64,000 bases of DNA, taken from contig JAQFVV010012670.1 of the NCBI GenBank assembly GCA_028023455.1, positions 1-64,000 on the forward strand, in the 5' to 3' direction. This DNA comes from Epiperipatus broadwayi. Its lineage: Eukaryota; Onychophora; Udeonychophora; Euonychophora; Peripatidae. Of the stretch, positions 1 through 10,619 are shown in pieces. The notes beneath the pieces were generated by a model that saw only the letters and a list, made by a program, of their open reading frames with translations, searched no databases and had not been told where the DNA came from. The translations under genes were made by a program, and so were the position numbers. Position 1 is the first letter of the stretch, and each line of letters starts with the position of its first letter.

Positions 1-850
1 AAGTGTTTTGTGGATTAAAATGGGAAACTAAAGGGTGAAAGTAAATGGAGATTATTTAAGTCATTTAGATTTCGCAGATGATGTAGTTGTTTTAGCAAAT
101 AATGCTTCAGAGCTGAAGTAATGCAGGAGTTATCAGATGAAAGTAGGACTAAAGATAAATGTTAAAAAGACTAAAGTAATGTTTAATCGATTTGCTCAAA
201 ATAGCGAAAATAAAGATTAATTATGATGAATTAGAAGAAATTAACAGTTAAGCAAATAAACCTTGGTCAGATTATTAATACAGATGGGGGAAACATAATG
301 GAGGAAATTAATCATAGAATTAAACTTGGTTGGAGTGCTTTTGGTAGAAATAACTTGATACTAAAAGGAAATATGCCTATGCGTTTGAAAAGAAAGGTTT
401 TTAACAAATGTGTTTTACCAGTTCTTACTTATGGATCTGAGACTTGGACACTTAATAGAAGAGCAGTACAGAGGCTTTAGACGACTCAAAGAAATATGGA
501 GAGATTATGTTGGGAGTAACAAGAAGAGATCGAAAACGCAATGTATGGGTAAGAGAACAAACAGGTGTTATTGACCTCATTGAAAAAATTAAAAGATTGA
601 AGTGAAGTTGGGCTGGACATATTGCTAGAAGAGATGATAATAGATGGACAATTGAAATTTTAAACTGGATTCCAAGAGATTGTAAAAGACCCAGAAAGAG
701 ACCACATGTGAGATGGATGGATGAAATAAGAAAGTGTGCAGGAGTGATGTGAAGAGAAGCTAAAGATTGTAGAAGATGGATTAAACTTGGAGAGACCTTC
801 ATCCTGCAGTGGATTGATAATGGTTGATGATGATGATAAGAATATATACC
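1..850 (+). mobile_element. RTE-clade LINE, 3' part of reverse transcriptase ORF (dead)
   Basis: This is the 3' part of a non-LTR retrotransposon of the RTE type. Near 60-105 the broken frame reads LDFADDVVVLANNASEL, the catalytic FADD motif of the reverse transcriptase. At 298-480 an open stretch gives FGRNNLILKGNMPMRLKRK and LPVLTYGSETWTL. After a stop and shift comes the RTE C-terminal signature (WAGHIARRDDNRW, then RPRKRPHVRWMDEIRK) at about 600-740. Several stops and frameshifts show it is inactive. The end near 820-836 is a TGATGA microsatellite, as is usual for RTE 3' ends. The window starts inside the element. It is paralogous to the copy at 19.9-22.5 kb and retains 267 bp that the other copy has lost. 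Confidence 0.85.
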
Positions 851-1408
851 TACCACTAAAATTTCAGCAATTTTATTCAAAAGCACTTCACTTGAAAATC
901 AATAAAAAATCAAGATACACAAACTTTCTCAAAATTGCAATTATTGTCTTTAATTTACTACTTTGATCAATAAAAAAACAATTGCAACATTATCATCTCT
1001 ATATAAAACTTCAGGGAAAATGATTTTATATAAGATATTTATTGCCTTCAAAAATCAAATAACGTCTAAATAAGATCATTTACAAAACTTTACTATGTTT
1101 TAATATAAAACAAATTTGTTTTTAATGAACCAAATGATCTTAAACTCGATATTTTATAAGATAGATGAAATTTTAAAATGTGCATAACAATCCATGATAA
1201 ACTGGATGTATATTACAAAATATCTGGAAGTGGAGGAAGTCTGAATATAATTCTTGTGAAATTATAAATAATGGTAGTCAAATAAATTTGGGTAATGATT
1301 ATCATTCTATTGATAACAAAAACTATATATACTGATAGTGTATTGTGATTGAATCACTTGTATGTTCAAGACTTCTGTTCATCCTATAAGTAGACACTTT
1401 TTCATTTG
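851..1408. other. AT-rich spacer
   Basis: No coding frame, RNA gene or repeat is recognised between the RTE tail and the first ribozyme-family insertion. Confidence 0.5.
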
Positions 1409-1572
1409 AAATTTTCAACAATAAACATCACATGATCACCATTTCTTATGCTTGCTTATAACTGTTATTAAAACAGGCAAAACTCACTATACATATTGCC
1501 ACTCACAGCAAGCTAGAGTAATCAAAGGATGCCAGAAGGTTTGTACATAAAATCCCCATCTAGTGCCTACTC

Positions 1573-1632
1573 ATCCAATATCCACAGACTAGTTTCTGGC
1601 TTATGGCCTTCATCAGTGAGGAGGCTTGGATC
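1573..1632 (-). ncRNA. Hammerhead ribozyme-like motif, unit 1
   Basis: Read on the minus strand: stem I 3' strand (ATCCAA, internal loop, TCCTCA), core CTGATGA (1616-1610), stem II AGGC-CATAA-GCCA, GAAAC (1596-1592), self-complementary ACTAGT, cleavage triplet GTC (1589-1587), then stem I 5' strand TGTGGA, TA, TTGGAT. ATCCAA pairs fully with TTGGAT and TCCTCA pairs with TGTGGA except for one U-U. Core bases C3-A9, G12-A14 and the NUH site match the hammerhead consensus. The oddity is that the base pair closing stem II against the core is A.A instead of the usual G-C, in all copies of this family. Self-cleavage is not shown. Confidence 0.65.
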
Positions 1633-2082
1633 TGAGAGCAATGCACTTAGTATCTAATGCAATTATCTAGTAGCCACCTTTTTATCTCTTCTTAACTACA
1701 AAACTATGAGTCTTAAATTGAAAACACCTTAACATTTTCAATCCAAGCCCATCAGCTTCTAGTCATATAGGGTCTGAACTCCATTCAGTACCTATACATT
1801 TTGGTGTCTTTGGTTCTTTAATAACCATAGCCAACATTATCCTATTAGGCAGGATTGGTTTTAAGCCAATAAACAGCACATGACAATCATTTCTTATGCT
1901 TGCTTAAATGTATATAGGTACTGAACTGAGTTCAGACTTATATGACTACATAAGCTTATGGGTTTGGATTGAAAATATTAAGGTGTTTTCAATTTAAGAC
2001 TCATAGTTTTGTAGTTAAGTAAAGATAAAAGGTGGCTGCTGGAGGGTGCATTAGATCTTAAGATCTCGGTGCAGTGCTCTCA

Positions 2083-2142
2083 GATCCAAGGCACCTCACC
2101 GACGAACGCCACAAGCCAAAAACTAGTCTGGGGATATTGGAT
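2083..2142 (+). ncRNA. Hammerhead-like motif, unit 2 (mutated core)
   Basis: Same layout as the unit 1 motif: GATCCAA and CACCTCA before the core, TCTGGGGATATTGGAT after it, so stem I is intact. The core is CCGACGA instead of CUGANGA (U4 changed to C), stem II is ACGCCACAAGCC, and G12 is replaced by A (AAAAC). The GTC triplet (2126-2128) survives. It should be inactive and serves mainly to mark the 454-bp period. Confidence 0.6.
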
Positions 2143-2536
2143 GAGTAGGCACTAGATGGGGATTTTATGCACAAGTCTTCTGGCATCTATTGATTACTCT
2201 AGCTTGCTGTGAGTGGTAATACGTATAGTGAGTTTTGCCTGTTTTAATAACAGTTATAAGCAAGCATAGCAAATGGTGATCATGTGATGTTTATTGGCTT
2301 AAAACCAATCCTGCCTAATAGGTTAGTGGTGACTATGGTTATTAAAAAACCAGACCCCAAAATGTATAGGTACTGAACAGAGTTCAGTACCTATATGACT
2401 ACATAAGCTGATTGGCTTGGATTGAAAATATTAAGGTGTTTTCAATTTAAGACTCATAGTTTTGTAGTTAAGTAGAGATAAAAGGTGGCTCCTGGAGGGT
2501 TACATTAGATCTTAAGATCTAGGCGCAGTGCTTTCA

Positions 2537-2596
2537 GATCCAAGGCTCATAACTGATGAAGGCCACAAGCCAGAAACTAGTCTGGTGACATTGGAT
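2537..2596 (+). ncRNA. Hammerhead-like motif, unit 3 (core intact)
   Basis: Core CTGATGA (2553-2559), stem II AGGC-CACAA-GCCA, GAAAC (2573-2577) with palindrome ACTAGT (2576-2581), and GTC at 2580-2582. The outer part of stem I (ATCCAA with TTGGAT, 2591-2596) is kept; the inner part has decayed (TCATAA against TGGTGA). The catalytic residues are present, but a weakened stem I makes activity doubtful. Confidence 0.6.
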
Positions 2597-2712
2597 GAGC
2601 TGACACTAGATGGGGATTTTATGCACAAGCCTTCTGGCATCCATTGATTACTCTAGCTTGCTATAAGTGGCAATACGTATAATGAGTTTTGCCTGTTTTA
2701 AATTTTCAACAA

Positions 2713-2961
2713 ATTACAAATAATCTGGTCCATCAATTAAATATAAATTTTCTGCATTTGATTTTTTGATTACTATGACAATGCTCTAATTAAAAAACAA
2801 GATTAGTTGAGTTGTGGATACAACACAAGAACCATCTAAGTGAGATGTTTCAAAAGAATGGTTTGATTAGATTATCATTCATGGAATTGAAGACATGTTG
2901 CACCTACTTGCATAAAGTGGCTGTTATATCACAATAATAAAGCCATCAGATGTGATATAAC
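2713..2961. other. AT-rich spacer
   Basis: Nothing recognised apart from the flanking target-site duplications of the neighbouring insertions. Confidence 0.5.
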
Positions 2962-2974
2962 TTATTTTTTAATA

Positions 2975-3083
2975 AAACAGGTAAAAACCCACTATAGATA
3001 TTGCCACACAGCAAGCTAGAGTAATCAATAACAGTTTTAATAATAGTTATAAGCAAGCATAAGAAATGGTGATCATGTGATGT
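2975..3083. mobile_element. Minimal (109 bp) member of the ribozyme retroelement family
   Basis: It holds only the two ends of the family: minus-orientation AAAACAGGTAAAAACCCAC to GAGTAATCAA, joined to plus-orientation AGTTATAAGCAAGCATAAG to TGATGTTTATT. The hammerhead and middle are missing. A perfect 13-bp direct duplication, TTATTTTTTAATA, lies at 2962-2974 and 3084-3096. So a severely truncated, end-inverted molecule was inserted, and the ends, not the ribozyme, are the constant part of insertions. Confidence 0.75.
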
Positions 3084-3096
3084 TTATTTTTTAATA

Positions 3097-6000
3097 CTTG
3101 ACAATGGTTGTGCATGGAGGTAGGGGTGAAGATTGAATTCTGACAACCGCCCTATAGAAATTACCAAAATAGTAAGTCTAGTATTAAACACAAGCTGCAT
3201 TTTATATTCAGAGTAATTGCAAACATTTTAAGTTATTGTATGATGGGTTAGAGACATAATATTCATAAAAATTTTAGTGAAAAAATCAATACTGTAGATA
3301 GGTAACCATTGTAAAAAAAAAGAAAGAAAAAATGATGGGGGTAATGACTTTCAGAAATAAATTCTAAAATATAATTTTCAGAATTAGTTTAACTAAAGAA
3401 GTAGAAACTAAAATTATTGCTAAATGAAAGAATATTATTTGAAAAGGATAGCAGGTTGCATAATATTAGAAGCAAGATGGAGGGAGGATAACCAGGGAGG
3501 ATAACTACAGCTTTTTTCTGCTGAGTCAATTAAAATTAAAAAAAAACCTAAGAGAGAATCACTGAACTATGATAAGTCTTGTTTTAATTTAATTCCAGTC
3601 AAGAATGTTAAATCTTTGTCACAAAGAGTTTACCACCTTGTAAAATCAAAAACCAAATACAGTAATTTTAAGGCTTTCATTAATTTTGACAAGAGTATGA
3701 TGCAAACATTGGGGGTAGGGGGTAGGTAAGTTCACCTAAATATTATAAGCTTTATTTTATAAGCTTTATTTAGATATTGCTTATGGATTAAAGCTATATA
3801 TATAAAAGACAATATTTGAAACAATACTACATTCTTTTAATACAATAGTCATTCTTTCATTGAAATTCAAATTTTATTTTTTAAAAAATTATTTATTATT
3901 GAATTTTGGAAATACGCTTTTCAGAACACATCCAAACATATATAGATAATTTAAATGAATGCAATGCATTGTATAGGCTTACACCTGCATTTATATACGT
4001 AATATATGCGGGACCCACAACTCTCGGTGCCATCTTATATTGCTGACCCACCTGATCACACACATTTTGAAAAGATAAATAATCACCAATATACGTATTT
4101 CCTGCTAAACCAAGTGTAAATATGTTATATGGTAAGGAAGTAGGAAAAAATGACAAATTCCACATCAACAATGCTTAATATTAAACCTTTTCAGAGACAG
4201 TAATTATAATATGTCAATAATATTTTTTTTTTCCATTCAAATGGATTATAATTTTTAATATTTTCAAATCGATTTTATTTAAATACAAAATTAGATTAAA
4301 TATTATAAAATATCAAACAATGTGTTAAAAAAATAATTTTTTCTTTGGCCAACAGGAAATGAATATCCTTTCTTAATCAACTTCCTCATTCTTACAGTAG
4401 TTCGATATTTTACTGTTTGAGTACAAAAGAACAATGCTAATTCTAAAATAGAATAATTACACAGTATTTTCAACTAACTTTGGACAAGTTTGTAAAACAA
4501 CCTCATTATATTTATAGTGATATATGTATATGTGAATTAAAAATATATATAGACAGCTTAGACAAGCGTCCTAATACTAACAGGTCAATATTTTCATTTG
4601 AAGAATAAAAATTTCAAAGCTATATGTGATCAACTTAGCAAAAATAATGGTTACTTTATGGCAAATTGCTTTTCTGTCAAACAGGTGCTCTGCACAGTTT
4701 AAAACTTTAAATAATAGAATAGTGAAAGTGCGGAATTTCAAAACTAAAAATACTGGAATGATTCTCAATCCAGAGAACAAAAAAGTCCATTTGTCCAATA
4801 GAATGAAACTTTCATGTTAAATCAGCTACTGCATCGGTTTTCAAACATCATTTGATCACCACTCCACATTTATTTTTTATTCAATAAATTAACTGTGCCA
4901 TTCTTAGCACACTAAACAACATCAAAATAAATTAGAGTTTCATAGCATGATATGGATGGAGATGGAGAAATGAACATTGAAAAGTATGTAAGACTGATTA
5001 TCATTTAATATTATATTGCTGATTCGCCCCCCCCCCTACATAAATATTTCATTTTAGAAATTTTAGATAAAAAAGTGTTATTAAAAATTAAACATTAATC
5101 TATTATTATTAACATTTATAATTAAATTAACCATTATTTCTTTGCTCATTATTTTTGTGCTTGGTAATACACATAAGTTTTCAGTTACAACAAATTTTAT
5201 CTGTTTGCATTTTTGTCAATGTAAAGCAGACATATTTAATGTTTCTACCAAGTTTCATACAAAAACAAAAAATCTTTTTTTTATGGCTCCTTAAAGTTAG
5301 AAAGAGAAAGACTTGTTTTTCCATGAAGGTACTTTCAAATTGGTACAAGAATTATTGAATTTGAATTTTTAGTTCTACAGTTAGGGACATCTTATAGACA
5401 TAAGTTCAAAATAAAAAATGGCCATATTTCAACTAATATTGGTCAAAATATTTTAAAATTTATCATTGTAGAATATTTAAAAAAAAAAAAAAGGCAGATG
5501 ACTTAAATGGAATTCCCATATGAAGATTATAGTTTAGATCAGTTGTCAATCTTTTTTTTATCTTCTACCCATATTTGTACTCTTGTTAACAGTATAATTT
5601 CTCTGTAGTCCACCGATGCCCGAATATATTCTATGGCACAATAAACATATCGGAAGCTGTTTATTAGTTACAGATTCAATACAACCAATTTACAAGTATT
5701 CTGGTAAATAGCCATTAATGTATTTCTTTGTTTGAAACATGGGTTAAAAATGTATAACTTTTTACTAACAAGCTTAAGATCACACTAATTTAACTAACCT
5801 CAAATACCCATGGACTACCATAAATAAAGAGGTAGACCAAATAGTTGTTACAAATTGTTTGACTCTTGTTACAGGTCATGTGTAGAGCCACAGTGCTCAC
5901 TGGTTCTTTTCTTGTGCTGTCAACCAAAAGTATAATTGCAAACTATATATGAATGTCAATATTAAAATTGGAACTTTTATAGGTTTGCACCAAGTTAGTA

Positions 6001-7965
6001 TATTTCATGAGAAGCATAAGCAACTATGCAAAAAAAAAAAATTAAATGTTTGATGTGCATCTATAGTAATCTATGATTTTTCTTTTAACACATGGGAAAT
6101 AAACACCATTCATCTGAAAGCTTTCAACACACATTAGAAGATGGTAGGAACCAGGTTGGCAATTCTGGGTTTAGATAGTTAAATGTAATTAATCTTTGTT
6201 ATACCTCAATATATTTTTGAAATAAAATAAAATTATACTTTATATTAGTAGAACTGTCTGGTTTTTATTATAACCACTAAAATTTCTAAAATTATTATTG
6301 CCTGGCGAATTCAAGACAATTCTTTCAAATAGGAAAATGTGGTTTACACTTTTATTTTTTTTCTTGCATTTCAAAGGAGATATTGAAAATCAACTTTGGT
6401 TGGTTCACTTACAGCTAATATTCCAAGAGTAGAAAAAATAAATGAAAAAAATTCATATGTATAGTGAGACTGCTAGCACAGATAGTATCATAGTAGAATT
6501 TTATCTTGAGGAATTTAAAGAAGTTATTGAGGACAGAGATTTGGTTCTACAGCAAGTGTTTAATTATAATGAATCTAAACTTTTTTGAAAGAGAAAGCCA
6601 TGCAGAACATACATCACCAAAGAAGTTCTGTCTATCCGTAAACCAATAAAAGACAAACTTACATTGCCCTTTTGTGCCAATACTTTAAGAAAATATAAAA
6701 TTAAATCACTGCTTTGGAGTTTAATAGCATTCTAACTACAAAGCTCATATTTCCAGAAGTTTTATTTGATTGGATCCAATCTGCGAATATCTAAGAGAAA
6801 AGAATCTTACACTGGAAACTCTTTTGATCTTTAATGATACTATAGTCCACTCTCCTGTTTTAATAAAATGATTAGATGAATTCAGCTTAATTAAGATCTA
6901 CGACAGCCACTAAACACAATACCTCTGACCTAATGGACCAGAAGATAATTGCTAAATTTAAAAAAGTATATAAAAGGACTTTTTAAGAAATGTTTTGAGA
7001 TTATTTCTTCCATAGAAATACTTTGGAAAGAATCACTTCAATATAGCCAATAATATTGCTTAGAAAATTTGTTAGGTGTTTGAATTCAGCTTGGAGATCA
7101 TTGCAACATAATGAGGTAACAAGTAAATTACAACAGAATAATAAGAACAATAACCCATTGCCTTCTATCTATTGTTATTATTATTTTTGTATGCTTTTGA
7201 AAGTTCAATATTAATTTTCATTAAAATTGAGCTTTCAAATTTACACATATAATAATATACTTATTATATTTGGAATTTATATTGTGTTGCTATAGTTTAA
7301 TGACTGTCTTAAGAGGTGACTCTGCTCTTGGTCATGGACTAGATCATTCCTAAATACATGTATTTTAATGTAAACTAAAAGTGATGTTTCTGAAAGTATT
7401 TAAAATTAAATCAAAGTGACCTAATGAACTAGAAATAAAAAATAATTTATTTTTAAATTTCTACCTTTTTCAAAAGAAATCTTTACATCTGTAAAAAAAT
7501 TATATTTTCTTAATTTGATGTGGAACAAAAATTTGGAAAAATTGAAAATCCTACTTTACTGTATCAATCAAAGAATAATCATCATGCTATCAGCAGGAAA
7601 ATTGATAGCTGCTGCAATATTGGTAAAACAACTAACTTTCCAATTAATATGATCTGATTACCTTAAAATTCAGCTATGTTTAAAAATTTTTCATTAAAAA
7701 TAATTCCAAAAATATTGTTGTTGGTATTAAGGTTACTTTTGTAAAAGTGAGTTATATGTTTAAAAGTGCAACTGTTCTTACCCCTGCCCCTCATTTCTTT
7801 GATTTTTTGTTAGTCCATTGATTCCATTTTTTAAAATACTGTTTTGTAATTACAAAACTTAAGACAGAAAATCTAATCTTTTCCACTTCTTCCTCCTCAT
7901 CTTTATTTTATTTTTATGCTCAACAATTTTAATAAAGCAATTGGAATCTCATCAGTCTTGTGACT
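3097..7965. other. Long AT-rich stretch without recognisable gene
   Basis: Short A, T and C runs occur (a C run near 5027-5036). The only GC-richer islet is about 3990-4090. Its minus strand reads through 91 codons (VGQQYKMAPRVVGPAYIT) and contains GATGGCACCGAGAGTTGTGG, perhaps a decayed repeat. I found no family match and no splice signals that would make it an exon. The segment at 6085-6140 shares CAACACACATTAGAAGATGG with the palindrome at 59.7 kb. Confidence 0.35.
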
Positions 7966-8110
7966 TCCTGCAGAGTTTGGTGAAGTGGAAGAGCGGCAGA
8001 CTATAGATTCCAAAATTATGGATTGCTGATCAGCTCCATCACCTTTGGTACTCAAAACTTCTTATGAATTCCTGAGCAAAAAAACCATTCAATTACATAT
8101 ATATTTAATA
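7966..8110 (+). repeat. Possible tRNA-related SINE fragment, copy A
   Basis: A 130-bp segment that resembles 60640-60745. The shared part runs from GGCAGACTATAGATTCC-like sequence through ACTTCTTATGAATTCCTGAG to AAACCATTCAATTA. Upstream, TGGTGAAGTGG fits an RNA polymerase III A box, and about 40 bp on GGATTGCTGATCAGCTCC could be a degenerate B box. No target duplication was found. Two diverged copies support a dispersed repeat; its SINE nature is inferred. Confidence 0.35.
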
Positions 8111-8269
8111 TTAACCCATACTTAAATTATTGTTCAATTACAAAAGTCAATTTATGTTAATATAACTAGTATTTTAAATTACTTTTTGACAAAGTTATAA
8201 ACAATATTTTCCAATAATTCAAAGAATGAAGAGAAAATATAGTTAATTCACTTAGCTGATATATATGTT

Positions 8270-8592
8270 AAAACAGGCAAAACTCACTATATGTATTGCC
8301 AAACCACAGCAAGCTAGAGTAATCAATGGATGCCAGAAGGCTTGTGCATAAAATCCCCATCTAGTGCCTATTCATCCAATATCCCCAGACTAGTTTTTGA
8401 CTTGTGGCCTTCGTCAGTGAGGAGTCTTGGATCTGAGAGCACTGCACCTAGATGGGGATTTTATGCACAAACCTTCTGGCATCCATTGATTACTCTAGCT
8501 TACTGTGTGTGGCAATACATATAGTGAGTTTTGCCTGTTTTAACAATAGTTATACACAAGCATAAGAGGTGATGGTCATGTGATGTTTATTG
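8270..8592 (-). mobile_element. Fold-back member of the ribozyme retroelement family
   Basis: Two inverted arms of 94 bp (8271-8364 and 8448-8541) flank a central minus-strand hammerhead motif. The right end continues into GGTCATGTGATGTTTATTG, the same terminus as in the 1.4-kb element. A perfect 15-bp target duplication, GCTGATATATATGTT, lies at 8255-8269 and 8593-8607. The element starts at the AAAACAGGCAAAACTCAC end. It contains no protein frame; the 64-codon frame across it is fortuitous. Confidence 0.75.
8374..8432 (-). ncRNA. Hammerhead-like motif in the 8.3-kb element (G12 lost)
   Basis: Minus strand: GATCCAAGACTCCTCA, core CTGACGA, stem II AGGCCACAAGTCA, then AAAAC where the consensus has GAAAC, TAGTC and TGGGGATATTGGAT. 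Stem I pairs in both parts (TCCTCA with TGGGGA, ATCCAA with TTGGAT). G12 is A here, which should abolish catalysis. Confidence 0.6.
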
Positions 8593-8607
8593 GCTGATAT
8601 ATATGTT

Positions 8608-9584
8608 TTGTAAATTTCTTGATTTTTAAAAAGTTGGTTTATGGCACAAATAATCAAATATAAACCTTGTAATCAAAATATGCAGGGATTGCCTGTGAAG
8701 ATTTAATAGTTATACAGGCAGCCATCTATTTATATAAATGCTTTCCATAATTCAGTTGCATATTAGCCATAAGCCACAGTTCAGAATATAAAAAATATTT
8801 TTTAAACTTTAATTAAGCATTACAATGTTCACAAAAGTATGTTTATATAACATCAGTCAAACAAGAATTGAGAATTATGTTAACTTACACATGTAAACGA
8901 GAAAATTCCATACAATGGTAATTTTTTAAATAAAACTATAGTTGTTGGTTGTTTTTTTTTCACTATGTATATTATTTACATAAGTCAGAATTACATAAGC
9001 TAGGAAATCCCATGGACAGATAATTTTTTTAAATAAAACTACAAGTCTTTTAAATAAAAAAAAAACCCCAGTTGTATAAGATGAATTTATAATTTATTAA
9101 AAAACCTAATTAGCAATTAGGTTGGTAAATTTTTGTTTGATAAAAATTAATAAATTTTATATGTTAAACTCTTTGCCTGAAGGTACATTAGGATAACTAA
9201 GTAATCAAGTAATAATATTTCATTAACTTTTTTGTATAGCTGTTATAATTGCTATTCCATGATCATAGTTTATTCTAATATTTCAAATTCAGATACTTCC
9301 CTAAGTACTTGTTCCTCCATATTTCAAATCACCCCCAATGTTAAGAAATTCAGCTACATTCTCTATTTCAAAATAGCCAGCCCAAAAAAGTATCTCTTTG
9401 AAACTGTACAGTATTAGATCTTACATAATGAAACACAAACTAATTCAAAAAGACAGACTAAACATTAGTCATTTTAATCTTTGAAACACCCAGCACAGAT
9501 ATATATATAAATAATTCCAGTGCATAACGCTATACTGAAATAAATATCCAAATATCAAATCATCTCCAACATTAAGAATTTTTC
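8608..9584. other. AT-rich spacer
   Basis: No gene or named repeat is recognised. Pairs such as TTTTTTAAATAAAACTA occur twice (near 8925 and 9025), possibly a small decayed duplication. Confidence 0.4.
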
Positions 9585-10619
9585 TTTTAACAAATTCTTT
9601 TCTCTAATCTTTGTATTATTGCCTTACCCCATACATATGCAGGAAAACAATTATTACACACAAATGTCCAAGATTTCCTTGCTAAGTTTAAACTTAATCT
9701 TCAATTATATTACAGTATTAATATAGTTATAAATAATAGAATGCATCTGTCGTACAATGAACCCCATTCAATAAACTTAAAACACAACTCTATATAAGGA
9801 TGAAGTCATAAATATAAATCATTTTAACTCATCATTCCAACACCATCACTAATTTATTAAAACTAGATAGGAATGAATTTTCCAGTAAGGATTCGAATAT
9901 ATGTTAACTATTTGACAGTGAACAAACAACTGCATACATATTATAACTTCAGCTGCACAAAATCTAATTCTCAGTCAATCAAATGTAGCAAATGAACCCA
10001 ATGGATACAATTACATCACCTATAATTATTTAATACTTTGATCATTTATGTGCAAATATTGCATTTTATATTATTATCATTGTTTCTTTAATCTTTTATT
10101 TTAAACTGACAACTTATACAAAAGTAACTATATGCTTAACAGGTATTAAAGAAAGTTCTTACAAATGTTAACATAACATATATAATAACAGAGCAATTTT
10201 TTTTTCCCTTTTTAAAAAAAAAAACTTGATAATTTTTACAACATAACATCTAGGTTAATAGGTAATAAATACAAACTTTAATAGTTAAGATTTATTTCTT
10301 CCTTCTGAAAAATATTAAAACAGTTCTGCCATTTGAAATGCATTGTTTTTCCATTTTCCACCAGTACTATTTAAAGTAATGTGTGGAGCTTTCCAGGTTA
10401 GAATAATGATTAGTGGTGTTCCTACCTTTTATCCACTATACAAAGTGAAGAATTGATGGGTTTGGAATAAACTAAGAATCCAATCTAACTGCAAAAAAAG
10501 AAAATTGTTTTATATATATTTTACTTCCCTATTTTTTAATGAAAATTGATTGATTTGAATAGCATTTCAATTGCTTGAGAATTTATTTTATTGGAATGAA
10601 TAATACATTATTCATTTCA
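9585..10619. repeat. Long direct repeat, left copy (probable LTR)
   Basis: It aligns along its length to 12212-13422. Landmarks include ATGCAGGAAAACAATTATTA (about 9642 and 12270), ACAAAATCTAATTCTCAGT (9957 and 12690), TATTAAAGAAAGTTCTTACA (10143 and 12873) and TTTTCCACCAGT (10350 and 13155). Many substitutions and small gaps separate the copies, so the duplication is old. A C run follows the right edge at about 10640. Confidence 0.65.

Larger units (their letters stand above)
1422..2699. mobile_element. Compound hammerhead-bearing retroelement (inverted plus tandem units)
   Basis: One insertion made of copies of a 454-bp unit. From 1422 to about 1908 slightly more than one unit lies on the minus strand; from about 1909 to 2699 about 1.75 units lie head to tail on the plus strand. 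The 13-bp sequence AAATTTTCAACAA occurs on both sides (1409-1421 and 2700-2712), so the whole block entered as one event with a target-site duplication. Each unit has the order: palindromic AGATCTTAAGATCT segment, hammerhead motif, GCACTAGATGGGGATTTTAT block, GAGTTTTGCCTGTTTTA, then TCATGTGATGTTTATTGG. The period is measured between the GTC triplets at 2126-2128 and 2580-2582. No protein is encoded, so mobilisation would need an outside reverse transcriptase. Tandem units suggest copying from circular or multimeric RNA (inference). Confidence 0.75.

Noticed and set aside
452-886. 144-codon minus frame opposite the RTE tail, and the similar 104-codon frame at 22170-22484
   Set aside because: Antisense shadows of the RTE C-terminal domain; both arise because the sense strand is purine-rich and lacks TTA, CTA and TCA triplets.
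8330-8524. 64-codon frame MPEGLCIKSPSSAYSSN and its relatives at 23936 and 35239
   Set aside because: The same peptide start recurs only because the ribozyme-family repeat recurs; it runs through the inverted arms and the ribozyme, and differs in frame continuity between copies.
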